From positions 1 to 5,225 of the forward strand of contig JASJYE010000202.1 of the NCBI GenBank assembly GCA_030123645.1: a DNA stretch of 5,225 nt. The letters are read 5' to 3'. The stretch comes from Candidatus Hydrogenedentota bacterium (GTDB lineage Bacteria; Hydrogenedentota; Hydrogenedentia; Hydrogenedentales; GCA-2746185). Within the stretch, counting starts at the first letter, position 1. Each line of letters opens with the position of its first letter. The notes under the pieces were generated by a model, which worked only from the letters and a program-made list of their open reading frames with translations, had not been told where the DNA came from and did not search any database. A program made the position numbers and the translations under genes. Positions 1-5,136 of the stretch are shown in pieces.

Positions 1-94
1 ATAGACCCCTAATGTCCCGCGACGGTTGTGTGTAGTGCTTGAGGTGTCCGCGAAAGGGAAAGAACTTGATGTTCGTAGGTCCCAAATTCTCCTG

Positions 95-1318
95 CTAGCG
101 CAGACTTTCGAGGGTTTCGCGGTCGCGCACGCCGATGAGGTAGAGGATGCCGTCGAGACCGACGGTGGAGAGGGCCTGACCTGCGGTTTCGCGAACGTGA
201 GGCTTGGCGCGGAAGGCGATGCCGAGCCCGGCTTCGGCGAGCATGGGCAGATCGTTCGCGCCATCGCCCACCGCGACGACCTGCGCCAGCCGGATGTCTT
301 CTTTCTGTGCGATTTCGCGGACGATCTCGGCTTTGCGCCGCGCGTTGATGACTTCGCCGACGATGTTTCCGGTGAGCTTACCGTCGATGATCTCGAGCTC
401 GTTCGCATAGACGTAATCGAAGCCGAGCCTTTGTTGTAAATGGCGCGCGAAATAGGTGAAGCCGCCCGAAATGACGGCAATCTTGAAGCCCAGGTGCTTT
501 AGTACGTCAATGAGACGTTCGGCGCCGTCCATAAGTGGAATTCCTTGCGCAATCTCGGCCAGCGCGCTCTCATCGAGTCCCCTCAGTGCCGCGAGCCGCT
601 GGGCAAGGCCTTCCTCGAAGTCGATGTCGCCGGCCATTGTGGCGGCCGTAATTGAGGCGACGGCCTCGGCGACGCCCGCAGCCTGCGCCATCTCATCGAT
701 CGCCTCGGCTTTCACAAGCGTAGAGTCCATGTCGAAGACCACGAGCCGCCGGTTCCGGCGGTACACGTCATCCACCTGAAACGCGATGTCGACGCCCATC
801 TCGTGGGAAAGGGCCAAGAACTCTCCACGCATCGCCGTCTGGTCACGCGAGGTTCCCCGGACGGAAAACTCGACGCACGCCATGGTCGGCTTAACGACCC
901 CGTCCAGGGGGATTCGTCCGGAGAGGCGCGTGATCACGTCGATGTTCAGCCCGTAGTCGCGGGTGATGCGGGTGAGGCGCGCCATGTGATCGGCGTTGAG
1001 CACGGCGCCCAAGAGCGTGATGATGTGTCGTTCTTTCCCTTGCGCGGTTGTCCACTCGTTGTATTCTTCCGGCGTGATCGGCTTGAATTTGATCTTAAGG
1101 TCGAGCTCATAGGCCCGAAAGAGCAGCTCGCGCGCCACCGTATCCCAGGGCACCCCCTCGGGCACCTGGGTGAGGATGCCGAGCGAGAGCGTTGAATGGA
1201 TCACGGCCTGGCCGATGTCCAGGATCCTCGCCTCATATTGTGCGAGCACGCCAAGAAGCGATGTGCTCAGCCCGGGCTTGTCCTCGCCCGAGACTGTGAT
1301 GAGAATGACATCTTGCAT
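95..1318 (-). CDS. serB: Phosphoserine phosphatase SerB, ACT plus HAD type
   Basis: Hydrolyses O-phospho-L-serine to serine, the last step of the phosphorylated serine pathway, in the cytoplasm. The 407-residue product begins with an ACT-type regulatory region: DKPGL at residues 13-17 and ILDIGQAVIH at 32-41, with a second ACT-like segment around 97-180. A HAD phosphatase domain follows. Motif I is FDMDST at 195-200, with Asp196 the expected nucleophile and Asp198 the acid/base. Motif II is Ser284 in ISGG, the catalytic lysine is probably Lys329, and motif III is GDGANDLPML at 351-360. All catalytic residues are present. Length matches long SerB proteins (about 400 residues). The ATG at 1318 is chosen because the protein then begins directly with the ACT strand; AAAGGA and GAGAG lie just upstream. 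In-frame ATGs at 1345 and 1378 would overlap the hsp70 gene and add an unrelated 9 or 20 residues. It follows the hsp70 gene by 19 bases, so the two are probably cotranscribed. Confidence 0.96.
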   Translation of the reverse strand: MQDVILITVSGEDKPGLSTSLLGVLAQYEARILDIGQAVIHSTLSLGILTQVPEGVPWDTVARELLFRAYELDLKIKFKPITPEEYNEWTTAQGKERHIITLLGAVLNADHMARLTRITRDYGLNIDVITRLSGRIPLDGVVKPTMACVEFSVRGTSRDQTAMRGEFLALSHEMGVDIAFQVDDVYRRNRRLVVFDMDSTLVKAEAIDEMAQAAGVAEAVASITAATMAGDIDFEEGLAQRLAALRGLDESALAEIAQGIPLMDGAERLIDVLKHLGFKIAVISGGFTYFARHLQQRLGFDYVYANELEIIDGKLTGNIVGEVINARRKAEIVREIAQKEDIRLAQVVAVGDGANDLPMLAEAGLGIAFRAKPHVRETAGQALSTVGLDGILYLIGVRDRETLESLR

Positions 1319-1337
1319 GACGCTGCGCTCTCGTCCT

Positions 1338-2750
1338 TTAGGCATATTGGGCCACAATGGCGAGCCCGGTGGCGACACTGGTGAAGGTGTCGCGTTGTTC
1401 TAACTTCTCGCGGCCGTAGCGGTCCGTAAGCATTTCACGGACGGCCGGAATGAGGCTCGTTCCTCCGGTGGTCAACACGCGGTCTATTTCCTCCGGTCCG
1501 AGGCCTGCCGCCTTTTCGGCGTCCTCGAGGGCCTTCATCATCTTCTCAAGCATATGCTCGATAATATGCTTGAATTCGGACCGTTCCAAACGCTCGTTGA
1601 TCTCTATATCCGGTTCGCAAAACTCTATGGCCGTTTCGAGTTCGGTCGAGAGGGCTTTTTTCGCGGTCTCGACTTCGCGTGCGAGCGGGTACCCGTAATT
1701 GCGTTGAATCAGCGCGCGCAAAGCGCGGATCGCCTTAGGCTGGTCCGAGCTCACCTGCGCCGCGATCAGCCAATTGATCGTTTCTTCTGTGTTCAGCTTG
1801 TAGAGGTTCTGCCAATCAAGGACCGTATTGAACAGGAACTGCGGCAGGGGCAACATCGCGGGACCGTATCGCGCCTGGCTTCCGAAACAGGGAAAGATTT
1901 TCTCCCGTGTAATCTCTCGGTCGATCGCGTCGCCTGCAACCGGCACGCCCGCCACTCCCAGAATTCGGCTCTCGGCCAGCCGCGAAGCCCTCCCGTGCGA
2001 TCCACCAAACTCCATAATGCAGACGTCGAATGTGCCGCCGCCGATATCGACGACCATAAGGCGTTGCGTGTACTCGCGGCTGATTGCATATTCGACACAG
2101 GCGCCGACTGGCTCATATAAAAAGGTTACGTTCTTGAAGCCGGCCAGGTGCGCTGCCGTCTTCAGACGACGTTCGGCGACGATGTCTTCGTCTTCCCGGG
2201 TCGAGAAATGCACGGGCCGGCCAAAGACCGCCGAATCGATCGGCTCTCCGGCCTCTTCATCCACGGCGGCCTTTATTCGACGTAGGATTTCCGCCGTCAA
2301 CTCTTCGATCTGATAATGGGTGCCAAAGACCTCCGTCCCGCGGAATTCCTTGAGGCGAAGCGACGTCTTGAGCGATTGGAAGAGCCTGCCGGGCGAGTTC
2401 ACCTCCACCAAGGCGCGTGCAGTTACGGCTTCATGGACATCAAGGCCTTCCTTCCTGGGGACCGAGCCGTAGGTGTTATCGCCTTCGCCCCCCACGTAGC
2501 CTTCGATGTGAACGCCCAAATCGATGTGGCGTACGATCACTTCCCGGTCAACGTTTCGTTCGATAAACGTGTTGGCGGCGGCACGGCCGACAATACGCTC
2601 CCCATCCCGCGCGATGTAAAGCAGCGAGGGCAGCAAGGTCGGGCTGTCGTTTTCGAGATCGATGTCAAGGACGCGTGCCGTTGCGCCATCGCTCACAGCG
2701 ACACTTGAATTCGTAGTCCCGAAATCGATCCCGCAAGAGAGTTTTGCCAT
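1338..2750 (-). CDS. YegD-like truncated Hsp70-family ATPase
   Basis: A 470-residue actin-like Hsp70 ATPase. The phosphate-1 loop is IDFGTTNSSV at residues 8-17. VFGRPVHF at 175-182 and YEPVGA at 212-217 follow, then the phosphate-2 motif VVDIGGGTFD at 233-242 and the adenosine motif around LTTGGTSLIPAV at 426-437. The protein ends about ten residues after the last ATPase motif region (TGLAIVAQYA), so the DnaK substrate-binding domain and lid are missing. Length and motifs resemble E. coli YegD (about 450 residues), whose substrate is unknown. A helical insert near 385-420 is rich in charged residues. The ATG at 2750 gives the usual Hsp70 N-terminus; an in-frame ATG at 2771 would add seven residues and cannot be excluded, since neither start has a strong ribosome binding site. 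It is first in the operon with serB and divergent from an XRE regulator gene. A cytoplasmic chaperone-like or ATP-sensing role is inferred; the substrate cannot be deduced. Confidence 0.9.
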   Translation of the reverse strand: MAKLSCGIDFGTTNSSVAVSDGATARVLDIDLENDSPTLLPSLLYIARDGERIVGRAAANTFIERNVDREVIVRHIDLGVHIEGYVGGEGDNTYGSVPRKEGLDVHEAVTARALVEVNSPGRLFQSLKTSLRLKEFRGTEVFGTHYQIEELTAEILRRIKAAVDEEAGEPIDSAVFGRPVHFSTREDEDIVAERRLKTAAHLAGFKNVTFLYEPVGACVEYAISREYTQRLMVVDIGGGTFDVCIMEFGGSHGRASRLAESRILGVAGVPVAGDAIDREITREKIFPCFGSQARYGPAMLPLPQFLFNTVLDWQNLYKLNTEETINWLIAAQVSSDQPKAIRALRALIQRNYGYPLAREVETAKKALSTELETAIEFCEPDIEINERLERSEFKHIIEHMLEKMMKALEDAEKAAGLGPEEIDRVLTTGGTSLIPAVREMLTDRYGREKLEQRDTFTSVATGLAIVAQYA

Positions 2751-2835
2751 TTTCTGCAGATCCAGCCCCATAATAGGATGCTTAACCCGTTTGAAATTGG
2801 CCAGTTACCCCGCACCCTCAAAAGGCCAAACGCGC

Positions 2836-2844
2836 AGTATACCA
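2836..2844 (-). promoter_or_regulatory. Extended -10 promoter for the hsp70-serB operon
   Basis: On the minus strand TGG precedes TATACT (-10 hexamer at 2841-2836, five of six matches to TATAAT). This is the extended -10 form TGnTATAAT, which tolerates the poor -35 seen here (GTGATT at a 17-base spacing). Transcription would start near 2829-2830, leaving a leader of about 80 bases to the ATG at 2750. The beginning of that leader can pair: TTGGCC at 2829-2824 (minus strand) with GGCCAA at 2802-2797. No sigma-32 or CIRCE-like heat-shock signal was seen. Confidence 0.6.
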
Positions 2845-2944
2845 TGTGGACCCGCTCGAATCACGCCCGCGAAGAAACTAGGGGGATTTTGCTGTAAACT
2901 ATTGGAACGCAATGTACTACAGCGATAACCGGAGCCGATAGATA

Positions 2945-2963
2945 ATTATTGACAAAAAATAAT
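2945..2963. promoter_or_regulatory. Candidate operator overlapping the XRE gene -35 box
   Basis: ATTATT (2945-2950) and AATAAT (2958-2963) are exact inverted copies separated by seven bases that include part of the -35 hexamer. A dimeric Cro/CI-like repressor bound here would block its own promoter. The site is AT-rich and short, so chance is a real alternative. Confidence 0.3.
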
Positions 2964-2977
2964 GAAAGTGGTATTCT
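2949..2977 (+). promoter_or_regulatory. Sigma-70 promoter of the XRE regulator gene (leaderless)
   Basis: A perfect -35 hexamer TTGACA (2949-2954) is followed by a 17-base spacer and TATTCT (2972-2977, four of six matches). Transcription should start at about 2984-2985, which is the A of the regulator ATG at 2985. There is therefore no room for a 5' leader, and no Shine-Dalgarno sequence precedes the ATG. The -35 hexamer overlaps an inverted repeat (2945-2963) that may be an operator. Confidence 0.8.
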
Positions 2978-2984
2978 TAGCGCC

Positions 2985-3296
2985 ATGAGAAGAGAATCCA
3001 CCCTAAAGAACCGAGTCCGGGAGCTCCGGGTCCGCCTGGAATTGCGTCAATCCGACCTCGCGCGTGAGATAGGCGTGACGCGTCAGACCATTCTCGCGAT
3101 CGAGAAGGGGCGTCTGAATCCGTCTATAAACATAGCGCTAAAGGCCGCCCGGGTCCTCCGCGAACCCGTGGATTATGTCTTCTACCTCGATCCCTCGTCG
3201 AAGAAGCAGTTGGATACTGAGGAGGATCAGGACAAGAAGACCGACCCCTCGAAGACAGCAGGCAGGAACCCAATCTGGAAACTGACCGCCACGTAG
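2985..3296 (+). CDS. XRE/Cro-CI family transcriptional regulator, small
   Basis: A 103-residue DNA-binding protein. Residues 8-66 form a classic five-helix Cro/CI domain: KNRVRELRVRLELRQSDLA begins it, the helix-turn-helix spans about 22-40 (QSDLAREIGVTRQTILAIE), and KGRLNPS at 41-47 leads into helices ending at VDYVFYLD. The domain resembles the many ~65-70-residue one-domain XRE regulators. The remaining ~35 residues form a hydrophilic, charge-rich tail with no recognised domain. The ATG at 2985 is preferred. An upstream in-frame TTG at 2949 would give 115 residues, but that TTG is the first three bases of the -35 hexamer and so would lie outside the transcript. It is divergent from the hsp70-serB operon across a 234-base intergenic region and convergent with the rrf2-like gene (60-base gap). 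Autorepression, and possibly control of the divergent operon, is inferred from position only. Confidence 0.9.
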   Translation: MRRESTLKNRVRELRVRLELRQSDLAREIGVTRQTILAIEKGRLNPSINIALKAARVLREPVDYVFYLDPSSKKQLDTEEDQDKKTDPSKTAGRNPIWKLTAT

Positions 3297-3356
3297 CGCA
3301 CTCGAAGCGTCCGGAGCTGTCTTTCTCCTTATTTCCCCTACTTTGCAAGCCCCCGA

Positions 3357-3770
3357 TCAGATGAAATACATGTCTGGTTTCGAGGCCTCGTCGAGAATCG
3401 ACTGAATACTGACTGCGGCAAGCGATTCGGAGAGGGCCCGGGCCACCTTTCGCCAGGCCGTCACGACCTCGTCTGAGCCGGAGTCGATTCCGGGTAGAGG
3501 CCCAAGAATCGGTCCTTCTACTGCCGTCACCACGTCCAGAAGGCTGATGGCCGGGGGAAGCTGGGCGAGCATGTAGCCGCCCTGGGCGCCCCGTACGCTA
3601 CGCACGATTCCCTCCCGTTTTAGCTGTAGCAGAATGTGGACCAGGTATTTTTCGGGAATGTTCTGTTCTTCGGCGATCGCCGTGGCGGTATAGGGCACGT
3701 CGCTTTGGGCGTGTCGCGCGAGTTCGACGACGGCCCGGAGCGCGTAATCACAGCGCGAAGAAATGTTCAT
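3357..3770 (-). CDS. Rrf2-family transcriptional regulator lacking cluster cysteines
   Basis: A 137-residue regulator. The family signature starts at once: SSRCDYALRAVVELARH (residues 4-20), then a winged helix-turn-helix with recognition region around IAEEQNIPEKYLVHILLQL (32-50), the wing VRGAQGGYML at 59-68, and the ISLLDVVTAVEGPI helix at 75-88. In IscR, NsrR and related proteins three cysteines follow VEGPI and bind an Fe-S cluster. Here that loop (about 89-102) has none, and the only cysteine in the protein is Cys7 in the DNA-binding domain. It should therefore act without a cluster of the IscR kind, as CymR-like members do; the signal is unknown. The ATG at 3770 has AGGG seven bases upstream. 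It is divergent from queA (137-base gap) and convergent with the XRE gene. Its strong promoter and an overlapping dyad suggest autorepression. Confidence 0.92.
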   Translation of the reverse strand: MNISSRCDYALRAVVELARHAQSDVPYTATAIAEEQNIPEKYLVHILLQLKREGIVRSVRGAQGGYMLAQLPPAISLLDVVTAVEGPILGPLPGIDSGSDEVVTAWRKVARALSESLAAVSIQSILDEASKPDMYFI

Positions 3771-3787
3771 GGAATCGCCCTAATCCT

Positions 3788-3800
3788 TAGTCGCGAACTA
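3788..3800. promoter_or_regulatory. Candidate Rrf2 operator
   Basis: TAGT (3788-3791) and ACTA (3797-3800) are inverted arms around CGCGA. The site covers the interval from the -10 box to the predicted start of the rrf2-like gene, where a bound dimer would block transcription. Short AT-flanked dyads at their own promoters are usual for Rrf2 proteins, but the arms are only four bases. Confidence 0.3.
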
Positions 3801-3829
3801 TTATTTAGAATTGGATGTTCACTTGTCAA
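3800..3829 (-). promoter_or_regulatory. Sigma-70 promoter of the rrf2-like gene
   Basis: On the minus strand a perfect TTGACA (3829-3824) is separated by 18 bases from AATAAT (3805-3800, five of six matches to TATAAT). The start would be near 3793, giving a leader of about 23 bases before the ATG at 3770. Confidence 0.65.
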
Positions 3830-3889
3830 AAAATGCTGTACTGGCAGGTGTCTACGGCCGCTCGAGGCTGCGGATTTCTGAGCGTTGTA

Positions 3890-3898
3890 TGGTATCGT
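3890..3898 (+). promoter_or_regulatory. Possible extended -10 element for queA
   Basis: TGG followed by TATCGT (hexamer 3893-3898, four of six matches) lies ten bases before the queA ATG. No acceptable -35 hexamer is seen at 15-18 bases. If used, transcription would begin around 3904-3906, only a few bases before the ATG, which agrees with the absence of a Shine-Dalgarno sequence. Confidence 0.3.
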
Positions 3899-3907
3899 GT
3901 TTTGGTT

Positions 3908-4930
3908 ATGAAAACTGCACAACTTGTCTACGATCTGCCTGAAACGCTCATCGCACAGTATCCATGTGAACGACGAGATGAATCTCGGCTGTTGGTGGTG
4001 GATCGCGGTGCAGGGGAGTTCAAAGAGGATGTATTTAAGAATCTCTGCTCATATCTTGACGCCGGGGACTGCCTGGTCTTGAATGATACGCGGGTGATAC
4101 GTGCGCGTCTGCATGGGCGTAAAAAGACCGGGGGCAAGGTAGAGATATTCCTTCTGAGAGAACTTAAGCCGGGGCTATGGGAGGCCTTGATCCGGCCTTC
4201 GGCGCGCGTAAAGGCGGGCATGACCGTTTACATTGGAGATTCAATCTGCGCGGAGGTGGAAAACGAGGCCGAGGGGGGCCGGCGCCGGGTACGATTCAGC
4301 GAGCCAGACGTTCTCGGAGTGCTCGAGGCCTCAGGGGAGATCCCCCTGCCGCCGTACATCCGACGTCGCGAAACCGATGATCGTGACTCGCAGCGCTACC
4401 AAACGATCTATGCGCGTCACCCGGGCGCGGTAGCCGCGCCGACGGCGGGTCTGCATTTTACTTCGGAGGTGTTCGCGGCGCTCGAGGCACAGAGGGTGCA
4501 ATGCGCGAACCTCACGCTGCATGTCGGGTATGGGACGTTCAAACCTGTTCAGACTGAGCGACTGGAGGACCATCAGGTCGAAGCTGAGGACTTCGTGTTT
4601 TCAGAGAATACCGCCAAGGTTCTGAATGAGACGCGCGCCGCCGGTGGCCGGGTCGCCGCCGTGGGTACTACGACCACGCGCGTTCTGGAATCGCAATACT
4701 ACGATGGCTCCTACTGGCCGGGAAGCGGCATCACGAAGCTTTGCATCTATCCGCCGTACCGCTTCCGCGGGATCGACGTTCTGCTCACCAATTTTCATCT
4801 GCCGCGTTCGAGCTTACTGGCGCTCGTATGTGCTTTTGCGGGCACGGACTTCGTTCTCGACGCGTACCGCCACGCGGTGGATCAGAAGTTCAACTTCTAT
4901 TCCTATGGGGACGCGATGCTGATCTTGTAG
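3908..4930 (+). CDS. queA: S-adenosylmethionine:tRNA ribosyltransferase-isomerase QueA
   Basis: Transfers and isomerises the ribosyl part of S-adenosylmethionine onto preQ1 in tRNA to form epoxyqueuosine, in the cytoplasm. The 340-residue product has the full family order: YDLPETLIAQYP at residues 8-19, CLVLNDTRVIRARL at 55-68, GEIPLPPYI at 143-151, YQTIYA at 164-169, GAVAAPTAGLHFT at 173-185, LHVGYGTF at 204-211, VGTTTTRVLES at 252-262, LLTNFHLPRSSL at 292-303 and YSYGDAML near the end. Length is normal. Two conserved spots differ: the usual HxMHxE element reads HQVEAE (222-227), and the usual IYPG reads IYPP (280-283). The ATG at 3908 gives the canonical N-terminus; a start at 3815 would add 31 residues with no family match. 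No ribosome binding site is visible. The usual partner tgt does not follow; the next gene is convergent. Confidence 0.95.
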   Translation: MKTAQLVYDLPETLIAQYPCERRDESRLLVVDRGAGEFKEDVFKNLCSYLDAGDCLVLNDTRVIRARLHGRKKTGGKVEIFLLRELKPGLWEALIRPSARVKAGMTVYIGDSICAEVENEAEGGRRRVRFSEPDVLGVLEASGEIPLPPYIRRRETDDRDSQRYQTIYARHPGAVAAPTAGLHFTSEVFAALEAQRVQCANLTLHVGYGTFKPVQTERLEDHQVEAEDFVFSENTAKVLNETRAAGGRVAAVGTTTTRVLESQYYDGSYWPGSGITKLCIYPPYRFRGIDVLLTNFHLPRSSLLALVCAFAGTDFVLDAYRHAVDQKFNFYSYGDAMLIL

Positions 4931-4958
4931 CGCGCGCCGGGGGCAGGCCGTGCGTCGC

Positions 4959-5073
4959 GGGTGCCACCGCCAAACTCGTTTGGGGGTGCGTTCGAAGGCG
5001 TCATCCTACACCCCCAAGCTGCGCTTGACGCCGGAACGTCCGGTCGCGCATTGGCACCCCGATAAGGCGACCG
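4959..5073. other. Cluster of interleaved inverted repeats between convergent genes
   Basis: Within about 115 bases there are six exact or nearly exact inverted pairs: GGGTGCCA 4959-4966 with 5052-5059; CCAAAC 4970-4975 with GTTTGG 4978-4983; GTTTGGGGGTG 4978-4988 with CACCCCCAAGC 5009-5019 (one G-U on the plus strand); GGCGTCA 4997-5003 with TGACGCC 5026-5032; CCGGA 5031-5035 with TCCGG 5039-5043; CGGTCGC 5041-5047 with GCGACCG 5067-5073. Several interlock as in pseudoknots, and some are mutually exclusive. It may be a bidirectional transcription-end structure or a small structured RNA. No credible protein-coding frame was recognised here. Confidence 0.45.
4978..5019 (+). terminator. Possible terminator hairpin downstream of queA
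   Basis: An 11-base-pair stem, nine pairs of it in one uninterrupted TTGGGGGTG/CACCCCCAA run, closes a 20-base loop 47 bases after the queA stop. It is the strongest simple hairpin in this gap. No T-run follows on either strand, so it is not a typical intrinsic terminator. It could instead protect the 3' end or pause polymerase. Confidence 0.35.
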
Positions 5074-5136
5074 ATTGTAACGCGGACAGCCAAAGGCGCA
5101 CTGGCAGAAAATGGACACCGTATTGTTTAAGATGCT

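Noticed and set aside
26..1195. Plus-strand open frames opposite serB (26-439, 456-779, 803-1195)
   Set aside because: They mirror the codons of a fully convincing SerB, show no family motif, and arise from GC-rich codon use.
1319..1378. Longer SerB starting at 1378 or 1345
   Set aside because: It would overlap the end of the hsp70 gene and add residues absent from the ACT domain family.
1450..2708. Plus-strand frames opposite the hsp70 gene, up to 188 codons
   Set aside because: No recognisable domains; the opposite strand carries every Hsp70 ATPase motif in one intact frame.
2891..2923. GCTGTA (2891-2896) and TACAGC (2918-2923) as an operator
   Set aside because: Only six-base arms 21 bases apart, not overlapping either predicted promoter; chance is likely, although GCTGTA recurs at 3835-3840.
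2772..2940. Heat-shock control (sigma-32 promoter or CIRCE) of the hsp70 gene
   Set aside because: Neither CTTGAAA/CCCCAT-like boxes with proper spacing nor the CIRCE repeat could be found.
2949..2984. TTG start giving a 115-residue XRE protein
   Set aside because: The TTG belongs to the -35 hexamer, so it would not be in the mRNA; the extra residues match nothing in the family.
3297..3356. Intrinsic terminator between the convergent XRE and rrf2-like genes
   Set aside because: The stretch is T-rich after 3321, but no stem longer than about three base pairs precedes the T-rich part.
3815..3907. 31-residue N-terminal extension of QueA
   Set aside because: QueA proteins begin at MKT/MRV followed by the DLPE motif; the extension overlaps the divergent promoter region.
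4966..4983. Integron attC-like site at the CCAAAC-TC-GTTTGG palindrome
   Set aside because: The RYYYAAC/GTTRRRY core sites are not met, and there is no cassette or integrase context.
4985..5017. tRNA-like 3' end (GTTCGAA at 4990-4996 followed by CCCCCA)
   Set aside because: The flanking five-base T-stem does not pair, and no D or anticodon arm is found on either strand.
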